DNA of 64,000 bases from Alphaproteobacteria bacterium (GTDB lineage Bacteria; Pseudomonadota; Alphaproteobacteria; UBA6615), in NCBI GenBank assembly GCA_011087645.1, contig JAALLF010000002.1:186001-250000 (forward strand), written 5' to 3'. Shown here piece after piece: positions 16,926 to 25,827 of the stretch. Position 1 is the stretch's first letter, and every line of letters begins with the position of its first letter. The position numbers and the translations under genes were made by a program. A model generated the notes under the pieces. It had not been told where the DNA came from and did no database searches. It was given only the letters and a program-made list of their open reading frames with translations.

Positions 16926-18368
16926 TCAGGCGCCAGCCGGCGCGGCCTTCCAGAAATAGCGCACGAAACCGCGCGCCTCGTCCACGTCCTTGATGCGGAA
17001 CACCATGCGGATCGCCATGTCGACCTCGACCGCATCCGGGTCGACATCGGTGAAGTCGACCATCAGGCGGCCGCCGCCCTCGAACTGCACCATGCCGTAA
17101 TGGGCCGGCGGGTCGATCGAATAGGCCAGCTGGTCGGCGGTCCACGACATCACGCGGGCCGGTTTTTCGGCGAACGGCTCGTCGACCTGGCTGTTATGCT
17201 CGCCGCAATTTGGGTTGACGCAAATTCGCGTCTTGGGGATCTGCAGCGTGCCGCATTTGGTGCAACGCCCGCCGATGAAGCCCAGCAGCATGTCGCGGTT
17301 GCGATGCAGTGTGGTCAGGGCGGTTTGCTTGTCCTGCTCGGCGCGCATGCCGCGCTCCATATCGAGCAGCCCGTTGAAAGTCAGATATTTGATATAGTTG
17401 GTCTCTTCGCGCCGCTGTTCCAGCGAGCCGGCGACGCCGCGCCGGGCGGGATAGTCGGCCAGCGCATCGGTGGTCTCGAACAGCAAGGCGTCGGCGCCCT
17501 GGCCGAACCCGGCGACGAGAATTCTTTCGCCCGGCTTGGCGGCTTCCAGCGCCGCCACCAGCATGACTAGCGGATGGGCGACACCGGTGTCGCCGCAATT
17601 GGCCTGCAGGTTATCGGCGACCGCCTCGGCCGGAATACCCGTCGCCTTGGCGATGCCCGGCCCGGCGCCGCGCGACATTACCGGCACGATCAGCCGGTCG
17701 ATGGCGTCGGCCGCGACCCCGGTTTTCTCCAACAGGCCGGAGATCGCCGCCGGAATCAGCTTCAGATGACCCTCCTGGCGGATCCAGCGTTCCTCCCAAT
17801 AATAATCGAAGCGGCGGCCCTCGGCCCGGTAATGGTCGACGAAATCTTCGGTGATCGAATGGTGGCCGATGAAATCGGCGATCACCTTGCCGGCGCCGAC
17901 GGTCACGGCCGCCGCGCCGACCCCGTAGGTCAGTTCTTGGGTGCTGCCAGGCCGCGCTTGGCGCTTATCGGCGACGACGCACAGATGCCCAGCGCCGTTA
18001 GTCGCGCTCAGGGCGGCGATCAAGGCGCTGGTGCCGGCGCGCTGCGACCCGGTAACGTCGAGCGCGCTAATGGCGGCGGGCAGGCTGAGCGCGGCGGCGA
18101 CGATACCGGCGTTCTGCCGGTCGGTAAAAGGCAGACTGGTCGAAGCGAAGGAGATTTGGCCGATGGCCTCGCGGTCAATGCCGGCCAGGCAGTCGCGCGC
18201 GGCCTCGACCGCCAGGGTCACCGCGTCTTCGTCCCAATTGGCCATCGCGCGTTCGCCCTTGGCCAGGGCGGCGATGCCCGGATTGGCCCACTGGTTGGCT
18301 GCGACGACGGTGGCGCGCTGCAGCCGCAGGCGCGGGATATAGCCGCCAAATCCGGTGATTCCGACCAT
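16926..18368 (-). CDS. HMG-CoA synthase-like protein fused to a DUF35 zinc-ribbon/OB-fold domain
   Basis: A 480-residue fusion. The first about 330 residues follow the HMG-CoA synthase/KAS III-like order (GFGGYIPRLRL, NWDEDAVTLAVEAAR, ISFASTSLPF, RAGTSALIAAL, NCGDTGVAHPLVML). The last about 130 residues form a DUF35 domain with the zinc-ribbon cysteines CTKC...CVNPNC and an OB-fold. The nucleophilic Cys expected just before AGT is replaced (GSQRAGT), and the HQPN-type histidine is replaced by MSRGAG, so ordinary HMG-CoA synthesis is unlikely. A start at 18368 is favoured by GGGGAG spacing over an ATG at 18386 that overlaps that site. It may hold acyl-CoA or substrates for the adjacent thiolase. 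Confidence 0.82.
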   Translation of the reverse strand: MVGITGFGGYIPRLRLQRATVVAANQWANPGIAALAKGERAMANWDEDAVTLAVEAARDCLAGIDREAIGQISFASTSLPFTDRQNAGIVAAALSLPAAISALDVTGSQRAGTSALIAALSATNGAGHLCVVADKRQARPGSTQELTYGVGAAAVTVGAGKVIADFIGHHSITEDFVDHYRAEGRRFDYYWEERWIRQEGHLKLIPAAISGLLEKTGVAADAIDRLIVPVMSRGAGPGIAKATGIPAEAVADNLQANCGDTGVAHPLVMLVAALEAAKPGERILVAGFGQGADALLFETTDALADYPARRGVAGSLEQRREETNYIKYLTFNGLLDMERGMRAEQDKQTALTTLHRNRDMLLGFIGGRCTKCGTLQIPKTRICVNPNCGEHNSQVDEPFAEKPARVMSWTADQLAYSIDPPAHYGMVQFEGGGRLMVDFTDVDPDAVEVDMAIRMVFRIKDVDEARGFVRYFWKAAPAGA

Positions 18369-18451
18369 GCTGAAAACTCTCCCCAAATCGGCGTTATCAG
18401 CCGCCGTTCAGCCAAGCGTAGCAAAGATTATGAACAACCACGAGGGGCGGG

Positions 18452-19540
18452 TCAGGCCGATTTGTGTTCGCTGCCGACGGCGTTTTTTAGGGTGGTGAAA
18501 CCATCAGCCGCCAGCAGGTCGGCAAGCTCTTGCTTGATGCGGGTAATCAGTCCCGGGCCGTTATATATCATCGCGGTATATAGCTGCACGAGACATGCTC
18601 CGGCGCGGATTTTTGCGTAGGCGTCGGCGCCGCTGGAGACACCGCCGACACCGATCAGCGGGATGTTCCCGCCGGTCACTTGATAGACGTGGCGCAGCAT
18701 TTCCGTCGAGCGGGCGAACAGCGGTTTGCCGGATAATCCACCGCGCTCGCCGCGATGGGCGCTGGTCAGCGTATCGGGGCGGGCCGTGGTCGTATTGCAC
18801 ACGGTAATGCCGTCGATCCCCGCTGCCGCGATGATCTCGAGCAAGATATCCAGCTCGCGGTTTTCGATATCCGGGGCGATCTTAACCAGCAGCGCCGGCG
18901 GTTTTGCCAATCCTTTGCCGTCGCGCAACGCGGTGAGACGGCCGAGCAGGTCTTCCAGCGGGCCCGGCGACAGAAACACCAGACCGTTTTCGGAATTGGG
19001 GCAGGAGATATCGATGGTCAGAAAATCGGCCAGGGGCGAGAACCTATCGACCAACTGCTCGAAATCGCGGGCCGGGTCGGCGCTGTCGGAATTCGCCGCG
19101 AGATTGACCCCCACCGGCCGCGAGCCGTCGAGCGCCGCTTCGCCCGAATTGCGGTACGCCTCGATCCGCGTGGCGATGGCTTCCGCGCCGTGATTGTTGA
19201 ACCCCAGACGGTTGATCGCCGCCCGGTCGGCGGTCAGGCGAAACAGCCGCGGCCGGGGGTTGCCGGTCTGGGCTCGCGGGGTCACGCCGCCGACCTCGAC
19301 GAAGCCGACGCCGAGGCCCATCGCGCCGGCGATCGCCACCGCGTTCTTGTCAAACCCGGCTGAGATGGCGATCGGGTTCTCGAACGCGCGGCCCCAAAGT
19401 CTTTGGGTCAGGCCAGCCGGTTGATCGGGACGCCCCTTGGGGCCGAAGCCGTTGGATAATCCCCATAGCGCGGCCTGATGGCCGCGTTCCGGGGGCAGCA
19501 ATCTGAGCGCGCGGGCGCCGATATCGTGGATGTTGGTCAA
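18452..19540 (-). CDS. pyrD: Dihydroorotate dehydrogenase (class 2, quinone-linked type)
   Basis: A 362-residue FMN enzyme of pyrimidine synthesis that oxidises dihydroorotate to orotate. It has the class 2 N-terminal helices, GFDKNAVAI, GGVTPRAQTGNPRPR, NRLGFNNHG, VKIAPD, CNTTTARP, GGLSGKPL and VGGVSSGADAYAKIRAGACLVQLYTAMIY (given by its ends). The catalytic loop reads IDISCPNSEN. Class 2 enzymes normally have Ser where this one has Cys (SSPNT-type loop), so the base is of the class 1 kind on a class 2 scaffold. It lies downstream of, and on the same strand as, the GNAT gene, with a 64-base gap. Confidence 0.92.
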   Translation of the reverse strand: MTNIHDIGARALRLLPPERGHQAALWGLSNGFGPKGRPDQPAGLTQRLWGRAFENPIAISAGFDKNAVAIAGAMGLGVGFVEVGGVTPRAQTGNPRPRLFRLTADRAAINRLGFNNHGAEAIATRIEAYRNSGEAALDGSRPVGVNLAANSDSADPARDFEQLVDRFSPLADFLTIDISCPNSENGLVFLSPGPLEDLLGRLTALRDGKGLAKPPALLVKIAPDIENRELDILLEIIAAAGIDGITVCNTTTARPDTLTSAHRGERGGLSGKPLFARSTEMLRHVYQVTGGNIPLIGVGGVSSGADAYAKIRAGACLVQLYTAMIYNGPGLITRIKQELADLLAADGFTTLKNAVGSEHKSA

Positions 19541-19604
19541 AGCGCGCGGACGCTAACCCAGAGCGGGGGCTGGGGAAAGCCCTGTCGGACGGTTCGCCCG
19601 CCGC

Positions 19605-20162
19605 CTATTGCGCCGAGGGTGTCGCGCTTGGTCTGCCAATCCGGTAGAGGACATGGGGTCGCAGCGGGTGGCCTTCGGGCAATTTCGGATGTTCGAAATC
19701 TTCGCCCAGGTTCCGCGACATGCCGATGCGTTCCATGACGGCGATGGATTTTGTGTTAATTCGCGTCGTGAACGACACCAAATTATCGAAGCCGATTTCG
19801 TAAAAACTGTGCGCCAAACACCCCCTTGCGGCCTCGGTGGCATATCCTTGACCCCATGCCGCGGCGGCGAGCCGCCAGCCAATCTCCACCGCGGGCGCAA
19901 AGGCGGCAGGGAAGCGAACTTCCGATATGCCGACATAACCGATGAAATCGCCGCTGGATTTCACCTCCACCGCGTAAAGACCGAAGCCGACTGTATCCAT
20001 GTCCTGCTGCAGCCGCATCGCCAGCCCATCCGATTCCTCGCGGCTCAAGAGCTCAGGATAAAACTCCATGACTTTTGGGTCAGTGTTCATGGCGGCAAAG
20101 GGTGCGAGATCTTCACCGCGCCAATCGCGCAATATCAACCGGTCGGTTTCGAAGTGCTGCAT
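19605..20162 (-). CDS. GNAT family N-acetyltransferase
   Basis: A 185-residue acetyltransferase of the RimJ/RimL-like Acetyltransf_3 type. It begins ETDRLILRDW, has the SGDFIGYVGI strand pair, the PAVEIGWRLAAAAWGQGYATEAA acetyl-CoA pyrophosphate loop (ends given; about residues 89-111) and the NTKSIAVMERIGM segment. Substrates of this group range from ribosomal protein N-termini to small amines, and none is indicated here. Its start is followed upstream by a 127-base gap before the OsmC gene on the same strand. Confidence 0.88.
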   Translation of the reverse strand: MQHFETDRLILRDWRGEDLAPFAAMNTDPKVMEFYPELLSREESDGLAMRLQQDMDTVGFGLYAVEVKSSGDFIGYVGISEVRFPAAFAPAVEIGWRLAAAAWGQGYATEAARGCLAHSFYEIGFDNLVSFTTRINTKSIAVMERIGMSRNLGEDFEHPKLPEGHPLRPHVLYRIGRPSATPSAQ

Positions 20163-20289
20163 TGATCGAGTCGCCCCGCTAATTGCCGATAGCGCCGCGA
20201 CGCGAAAAAACGTGCCGCGAGGTACGTTCTCTAACTCAATCTCCGCCTGGGACTGCCAACGTCTCGTGGCATGGTGGCCGAGTATCGGC

Positions 20290-20793
20290 TCATGGAGCGA
20301 TACGGTAACTCATGTCCGGCGAATTTCGAAGCGTTTGATAAATCACGCAGTAGCGCTCGGTCAGCTCGACGAGACGGGTGCGGGTAGCCTCGTCGGCGTC
20401 CGTGTCGAGTTCGAAAGTGAGCGCGATATTGGTGAGGCCGATCGGCACTTCCTTCGACAGGCCCAGCGTACCGCGCGCGTCCCAACTGCCCTCCGCCCGT
20501 ACCACCGCGTCGCGTAACTCAACGCCCATCGCCGTGGCGACGCTGTTCAACGTCACGCCGGCGCAGGCGACTAGCGCCTCGAGCAGCATGTCGGCGGAAC
20601 ACGCCTTGCTGCCATCGCCGCCGGCCGCCGGGTGCAACCCGGCCACCGTGTCGCCCGCCCAACCTTTGATCGCGCAGGTGACCTCACCGCCCAGCCGGGC
20701 TTCGGCCGCCGCGGGAATCCGCGCGGTTTCCGGATCGTCGCGGTACATCTGCTTGAGCGGCGCCTGCAGCGCTCGCAATTCGGTGGTGTCCAT
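20290..20793 (-). CDS. OsmC family peroxiredoxin-like protein
   Basis: A 167-residue OsmC/Ohr-fold protein. The two cysteines typical of the thiol peroxidase site are present: Cys in EALVACAGVTL (about residue 77) and Cys in ELTERYCVIYQTL (about 148). Family members reduce organic peroxides or have unknown roles. It lies 161 bases from oxyR on the same strand, which suggests a peroxide-defence neighbourhood with OxyR and catalase. That is context rather than proof. Confidence 0.85.
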   Translation of the reverse strand: MDTTELRALQAPLKQMYRDDPETARIPAAAEARLGGEVTCAIKGWAGDTVAGLHPAAGGDGSKACSADMLLEALVACAGVTLNSVATAMGVELRDAVVRAEGSWDARGTLGLSKEVPIGLTNIALTFELDTDADEATRTRLVELTERYCVIYQTLRNSPDMSYRIAP

Positions 20794-20954
20794 GGTTTTG
20801 GCTCCAGTTGGTCGATTGTCGGTTCAGCCGATATTTGACGCCGCGTTTAGCGACGAGTCGAGCGGGCGGGCGATCAACTTCTCTGGAGCGTGTGGGCAAA
20901 CCGCGACATAAGGCGGTTGCGGTCAGCTAGCTGGAAATCGAAAGCCGACGAATT

Positions 20955-21860
20955 TTACCCAACGGTCTCGACCTTCTTCGCCGGAACTTGGTTGCGAATA
21001 ATCTCCGCGAGCCGGTCCACGAGCTCGGCCCGTGGAAAGGTCGAACGATACACCAACCGCACCAGCCGGCCGGCGCCTTCGGTAATGTCGCGGCAGGCGA
21101 TTCCCAGATTTGCGTCATCGGATCGTAACGCCAGCGCGGGCACCATGGTGATGCCATCGCCGGCGGCCACCAGCGCGAGGATCGTCTCCAAGCTGGTCTC
21201 CCGGGTGTTCGGCGTATCGTCGGCGGTTTTGGCGTGGCAAAGGTCGAGCAACTGGTCGCGCAGGCAATGTCCTTCGGAAAGCAGCAGCATCTCGCCGGTT
21301 GTCAGATCCGCCGCCGCTATTTTCGGGAGCCGGGTAAGCGGATGTCCCGGCGGCAAAGCGACTTGGAAGGGCTCGATATAAAGTTCCCGTTCGTTGAGGG
21401 TTGCCCCTGCCGGCACGGTTGCCAGGATCGCGATATCAAGCTCGCCCTCAAGCAGGCGGCGCTCCAAGTCATGGGTGAACCCTTCGATGAGCGTCACATT
21501 CAGGTTGGGCAGCTGGCGCCGGAGAGCGGGGAGGATCAATGGCGATAGATAGGGGCCGATGGTCGGGATCATGGCCAGTTTGAGTTGCCCCGACAGGGGG
21601 TCCTTGGCGGCTTGGGCCGTGGCGACGATTTCGTCGGACAGGGTAATCAGCCGCCGCGCTTGGGCGGCGATCTGTGCGCCAACCGGGGTGATCCGGACCG
21701 AACGGTTGGTGCGCTCGAACAGGGTGACGCCGAGTTCGTCCTCGAGCTTGCGTATTTGGCTGCTCAGGGCGGGCTGACTGACATGGCATCGGTTCGCGGC
21801 GCGGCCGAAATGGCCTTCATCGGCGACGGCGACCACATAGCGCAGGTCTCGTAGGTTCAT
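20955..21860 (-). CDS. oxyR: LysR-type hydrogen peroxide sensor OxyR
   Basis: A 301-residue LysR regulator. The N-terminal winged helix begins [22 protein letters not shown] and includes [14 protein letters not shown]. The effector domain carries Cys199 and Cys208 ([12 protein letters not shown]), which match the number and spacing of the peroxide-reactive disulfide of Escherichia coli OxyR. That makes OxyR a firm call within the LysR family. It is divergent from the catalase gene, with a good OxyR site between them, so it probably activates katA and controls itself. Confidence 0.93.
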   Translation of the reverse strand: MNLRDLRYVVAVADEGHFGRAANRCHVSQPALSSQIRKLEDELGVTLFERTNRSVRITPVGAQIAAQARRLITLSDEIVATAQAAKDPLSGQLKLAMIPTIGPYLSPLILPALRRQLPNLNVTLIEGFTHDLERRLLEGELDIAILATVPAGATLNERELYIEPFQVALPPGHPLTRLPKIAAADLTTGEMLLLSEGHCLRDQLLDLCHAKTADDTPNTRETSLETILALVAAGDGITMVPALALRSDDANLGIACRDITEGAGRLVRLVYRSTFPRAELVDRLAEIIRNQVPAKKVETVG

Positions 21861-21885
21861 GGGCGGTCTTGGCCTAGCGTTAGTA

Positions 21886-21922
21886 ATAAGTAAAAACTAT
21901 CAAATCTATAATAATAATCGAA
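21886..21922. promoter_or_regulatory. Probable OxyR binding site between oxyR and katA
   Basis: ATAAGTAAAAACTAT (21886-21900) matches nine of the ten fixed bases of the known OxyR half-site ATAGnTnnnAnCTAT. After exactly seven bases, a weaker second half-site (21908-21922) matches six of ten. The site ends right against TTTACA (21923-21928), which could be the katA -35 element, followed by a poor -10. The layout fits OxyR bound just upstream of a promoter it activates. Confidence 0.7.
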
Positions 21923-21996
21923 TTTACAGATTACAATGGGGCCGCCATCTTAGGGGCATCGAAACCATCATCACGCTGAAAAGGGGCGAGAAACCG

Positions 21997-23430
21997 ATGC
22001 CTAAATGCCCAATTATGACCGCCACAAACGGCAGTCCCATATCCGATAATCAGAACAGCCTGACCGCTGGGCCGCGCGGGCCGCTATTGGCGCAGGATTG
22101 GCAACTGTTTGAAAAACATGCTCATTTCAACCGCGAGCGCATTCCCGAGCGCGTTGTTCACGCCAAGGGGTCTGGCGCCTATGGCAAGCTGACGGTCACC
22201 GGCGACATCACCAAATATACCAAGGCCAAACTGTTCGAGGTCGGCACGGAAACCGAATGTTTCCTGCGATTTTCCACGGTTGCCGGCGAGAAGGGGGCGG
22301 CGGACGCCGAACGGGACGTTCGCGGTTTTGCTCTGAAATTCTATACCGCAGAAGGTAACTGGGACCTGGTCGGCAACAATACGCCGGTCTTCTTTGTTCG
22401 CGACCCGTACAAGTTCATGGACTTCATTCACAGCCAAAAACGCGACCCCAAGACCAATTTACGTGATGGCACCATGCAGTGGGATTTCTGGTCGCACGCG
22501 CCCGAGGCGCTCCACCAAATCACCATCCTCATGTCGGATCGGGGCCAGCCGGCATCCTACCGCCATATGAACGGCTATGGCTCGCACACCTACAGTTTGA
22601 TCAACGCCGACGGCGAACGGTTCTGGGTGAAGTTCCACTTCAAGACCGAGCAGGGCCATAAGACCAACAGCAACGACGAAGTGGCCAAGATTATCGGCGA
22701 GGATCGGGAGAGCCACCAGAACGATCTCTATCGCGCAATCGAGAGCGGCGACTTCCCCAAATGGAAGCTGAAGGTGCAGATCATGTCGGAAGCGGAGGCG
22801 GCGAAAACCGCTTACAACCCGTTCGATCTGACCAAGGTATGGCCGCACAGCGAGTTCCCCTTGATCGAGGTCGGCACGTTGGAACTCAACCGCAACCCTG
22901 AGAACTACTTCGCGGAGGTCGAGCAGGCCGCTTTTACGCCAGCCAATGTAGTGCCCGGCATCGGCCATAGCCCGGACAAGATGTTGCAGATGCGAATTCT
23001 GTCCTATGGCGATGCGCAGCGCTATCGGGTCGGCGCCAACCATCAGGCCTTGCCGGTGAACGCCGCGCGCTGCCCGGTGCGTAATTATCAACGGGACGGG
23101 GCCATGCGCTTCGACGGCAACAATGGCGGTGCGGTGAATTACCAGCCCAATAGTTTCGAGGGACCGGTGGAAGATCCATCGGTCGCAGAGCCGCCGCTGG
23201 CGATTGATGGGGCCGCCGACCGGTACAATCACCGCGAAGGCAACGACGACTTTACCCAGGCCGGCGACTTGTTCCGCCTCATGCCATCCGATGAGCAGGA
23301 ACGCCTAATGGATACCATCGCCGGCGCCATGCAGGGCGTCCCCGATGACATCGTCGAACGCCAACTCGGTTATTTCCGGGCCGCCGATCCAGCCTATGGT
23401 GACGGCATCGCTAAGCGGTTGGGCAAATAA
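21997..23430 (+). CDS. katA: Catalase (monofunctional haem catalase)
   Basis: A 477-residue small-subunit haem catalase that turns hydrogen peroxide into water and oxygen. The catalytic His55 lies in [12 protein letters not shown], the Asn in [11 protein letters not shown], and the haem-ligating Tyr in [14 protein letters not shown] (about residue 342). The ATG at 21997 follows AAAAGGGGCGAG. The frame extends upstream to 21859, but that part crosses the OxyR site and is not protein-like. The N-terminus has a Cys (MPKCP), as in many clade 3 catalases. The terminator at 23453-23484 ends the gene. Confidence 0.95.
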   Translation: MPKCPIMTATNGSPISDNQNSLTAGPRGPLLAQDWQLFEKHAHFNRERIPERVVHAKGSGAYGKLTVTGDITKYTKAKLFEVGTETECFLRFSTVAGEKGAADAERDVRGFALKFYTAEGNWDLVGNNTPVFFVRDPYKFMDFIHSQKRDPKTNLRDGTMQWDFWSHAPEALHQITILMSDRGQPASYRHMNGYGSHTYSLINADGERFWVKFHFKTEQGHKTNSNDEVAKIIGEDRESHQNDLYRAIESGDFPKWKLKVQIMSEAEAAKTAYNPFDLTKVWPHSEFPLIEVGTLELNRNPENYFAEVEQAAFTPANVVPGIGHSPDKMLQMRILSYGDAQRYRVGANHQALPVNAARCPVRNYQRDGAMRFDGNNGGAVNYQPNSFEGPVEDPSVAEPPLAIDGAADRYNHREGNDDFTQAGDLFRLMPSDEQERLMDTIAGAMQGVPDDIVERQLGYFRAADPAYGDGIAKRLGK

Positions 23431-23452
23431 GTTCGACTCAATCGCTTGATGA

Positions 23453-23484
23453 GAAAACAGTCGTGCCATTGCACGGCTGTTTTC
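23453..23484. terminator. Hairpin terminator between katA and the convergent alpha/beta hydrolase gene
   Basis: GAAAACAGTCGTGC and GCACGGCTGTTTTC form a 14-bp stem (one T-G pair) around a CATT loop. The 3' side ends CTGTTTTCTTGTT, giving T-rich tails on the plus strand, and the A-rich 5' side gives one on the minus strand. It lies 22 bases after the katA stop and 20 bases beyond the stop of the minus-strand gene, so it can end both. Confidence 0.8.
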
Positions 23485-23503
23485 TTGTTGGACCGGTTGT
23501 GTC

Positions 23504-24139
23504 CTAACGAAGTTCGGTAAAACGCGTCACCGCGGTAATCGCCGCCGCCATGTTCTCGTCTTCGGTATGGCCAGATTTCTTGCGCGGTTTGAAGGAATGG
23601 TCGCCATCGGGCAGCCAGACGATCTCGATCTTCTTGTCCAGGCCGTAGCCCGCCACCTCGGCTTGGGCGCCCAGCGCATCGCGCTCGCCCTGGACGATGA
23701 GCAGGGGCACCGGGTAGGCGCGCAGATGTTCGGTGCGCAACTTCTCCGGTTTGCCGGCGGGGTGGAAGGGATAGCCCAGGCAAACGACGCCGGCGATGCC
23801 CAGCGCGGCGTGCTCCGTGGCGGCGAGTTCGCTGGCGATGCGACCGCCCATGGATTTGCCGCCGATGATCAGCCGCTCGACCGGCCCTAATCGGGTGATC
23901 ACGTCGCGCCAGCTCTCCAACAATACCGGCTTGCGGTTGGGCGGTCGGCGTTTGCCGTCGCGGCGGCGCTCGGCCATATAGGGAAATTCGAACCGCACAA
24001 CCCGCAGTCCCGCCGCCGCCAGGCCGGCCGCCATCGTGTTCATGAACGACGTGTCCATCATGGCGCCGGTGCCGTGCGCCAGTACCACCGTCGCCGGGGC
24101 ACTGTCAGGTCCGTCGATTATCCAGTCGTTTGTCATCAT
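23504..24139 (-). CDS. Alpha/beta hydrolase (KANL3/Tex30-like family)
   Basis: A 211-residue hydrolase of the short alpha/beta type related to the KANL3/Tex30 group. It has VVLAHGTGAMMDTSFM near residue 20, the nucleophile elbow IGGKSMGGRIA (Ser in GxSxG form GKSMGG), an acid-bearing LLIVQGERDALG and the His in LPDGDHSFKPRKKSG. I place the start at the ATG pair 24139/24136. The longer open frame to 24631 would run through the divergent amidase gene and reads as out-of-frame translation. The substrate is unknown. It is divergent from the amidase gene across 82 bases. Confidence 0.85.
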   Translation of the reverse strand: MMTNDWIIDGPDSAPATVVLAHGTGAMMDTSFMNTMAAGLAAAGLRVVRFEFPYMAERRRDGKRRPPNRKPVLLESWRDVITRLGPVERLIIGGKSMGGRIASELAATEHAALGIAGVVCLGYPFHPAGKPEKLRTEHLRAYPVPLLIVQGERDALGAQAEVAGYGLDKKIEIVWLPDGDHSFKPRKKSGHTEDENMAAAITAVTRFTELR

Positions 24140-24221
24140 CCCGAGCTTAAGTTTCCGCAGCATGACTTGCACGCCCTTATCGCCGCGGCCTAAGTTGCCG
24201 AAAACGGGGTCAGGGGGAAAC

Positions 24222-25661
24222 ATGGCGGGCCATTCCGAACTTATTGCGCTGAGCGCCCGCGAAGCGGTGGGGCTATTGCGGGCCGGTGAGGTTTCGCCGG
24301 TGGAGATGGTGGATGCGGCGGCGGACCGTATCGCTGCCGTCGACGGCGATGTTAACGCCCTGCCCATCCTGTGTCTGGACGAAGCGCGTGAGCAGGCCAA
24401 AGCGCTGAACACCCCCGACGATCCGGAGCCCGGCTGGCTGGCGGGCCTGCCGGTCGCGGTCAAAGATTTGAACGAAGTCGCCGGGGTGCGCACCACCTTC
24501 GGTTCGCCGATATTTGCCGAGAATGTGTCCGACAATGACGAAATATCGGTTTCCCATTTGCGGCGCAGCGGCGCGGTTTTCCTGGGCAAATCCAACACGC
24601 CGGAATTCGGCGCCGGCGCCAACACCTTCAACGAGGTCTTCGGTCAGACCCTCAACCCATGGAACACCGCGCTGACCTGCGGCGGATCGTCGGGCGGCTC
24701 GGCGGTCGCCCTGGCGACCGGCATGGCGTGGCTGGCGACAGGCTCCGATTTGGGCGGCTCGTTGCGCACCCCGGCGAGTTTTTGCTCCATCGTCGGCATG
24801 CGGCCAAGCCCGGGACGGGTGGCCCATGGACCCAGCCGCAACCCGTTTCAGATGCTGGCGGTTGACGGCCCCATGGGGCGCACGGTAGGCGACGTGGCGC
24901 TAATGCTCGATGCCGAGGTCGGCCGCAACCCGCGCGACCCCATATCCTTGGAGGCGCCGGGCGTCTCGTTTCAAGACGCCGTCGACGCGCCGCGGGCGCC
25001 GGTGCGGATCGGCTTCACCCGCGATCTGGGCATCGGCCCGGTCGATCCCGAAGTCGCCGATATTTGCGCCGCCGCCGCCGCCCGGTTTGCTGACGCCGGC
25101 ACCATCGTCGAGGAAGCCGCGCCGGACTGCCACGACATTATCGACATTTTCCAGGCCTTGCGGGCAGCGCTATTCGTTGGGGTGCGCGCGCCGTTGCTCG
25201 AGCAGTATCGCGACCAGCTCAAGCCTGAGATGGTGTGGAACATCGAAAAGGGCATGGCGCAATCGACCGGTGATGTGGGCAAGGCCTGGGTTGCCCAAGG
25301 CGCGCTCTATCAGCGTTTGATGGCCTGGTTCGAAACATACGATTTGCTGGCGCTGCCGACCGCCATCGTGCCGCCGTTCGACGTCAACCGGCGTTACCTC
25401 GACCGGCTCGGCGACCATGTGTTCGATAATTATATCGACTGGGTTTATGTGGCCTATACCGCGACCCTGACCTCGTCGCCGGCGATCTCGGTACCGTGCG
25501 GTTTTACCGCTAGCGGGCTGCCGGTGGGCCTGCAGTTGGTCGGCAAGCCCCGTGGCGAATTTGAGCTCTTGTCGTTTGCCGCCAAGCTGGAAGAGGTATT
25601 GGCGCTAGGCGCGCTGACCCCCATCGAACCACGCCCAGGCGAGGTTCCCGCCGCGAGCTGA
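24222..25661 (+). CDS. Amidase (amidase signature family)
   Basis: A 479-residue amidase-signature hydrolase. The Ser-cisSer-Lys triad is visible: Lys in PVAVKDLNEVAG (about residue 82), and the serines in CGGSSGGSAVALATGM and GSDLGGSLRTPASFC. The start at 24222 follows CAGGGGGAAAC. The 62 codons of open frame before it overlap the divergent hydrolase gene and are rejected. The GatB and GatC partners are not nearby and residues typical of GatA cannot be confirmed, so it is better called a general amidase than Glu-tRNA(Gln) amidotransferase. The substrate is unknown. Confidence 0.88.
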   Translation: MAGHSELIALSAREAVGLLRAGEVSPVEMVDAAADRIAAVDGDVNALPILCLDEAREQAKALNTPDDPEPGWLAGLPVAVKDLNEVAGVRTTFGSPIFAENVSDNDEISVSHLRRSGAVFLGKSNTPEFGAGANTFNEVFGQTLNPWNTALTCGGSSGGSAVALATGMAWLATGSDLGGSLRTPASFCSIVGMRPSPGRVAHGPSRNPFQMLAVDGPMGRTVGDVALMLDAEVGRNPRDPISLEAPGVSFQDAVDAPRAPVRIGFTRDLGIGPVDPEVADICAAAAARFADAGTIVEEAAPDCHDIIDIFQALRAALFVGVRAPLLEQYRDQLKPEMVWNIEKGMAQSTGDVGKAWVAQGALYQRLMAWFETYDLLALPTAIVPPFDVNRRYLDRLGDHVFDNYIDWVYVAYTATLTSSPAISVPCGFTASGLPVGLQLVGKPRGEFELLSFAAKLEEVLALGALTPIEPRPGEVPAAS

Positions 25662-25827
25662 TTTGTGCGGCGCACCACCTATTTATCGGGCCGATTCGAA
25701 AATACGGTCTTTTAGGGTCCGAAAATATGATTACTTAACAAACGGTTATGCGCCATTGCCGTGACCGGATGGCCCCGATATGCTGCGTCGCAACAATTTA
25801 CGTTGCACAACAGCATTGGGGAACTAG

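Noticed and set aside
24140..24631. Extended N-terminus of the alpha/beta hydrolase
   Set aside because: The added residues would be antisense to the amidase start and do not match the family; the ATG pair near 24139 fits better.
25662..25827. Possible phasin/PHA regulatory site before the MaoC gene
   Set aside because: Only a short GCAAC/GTTGC inverted pair is present, without a matching consensus or linked pha genes.
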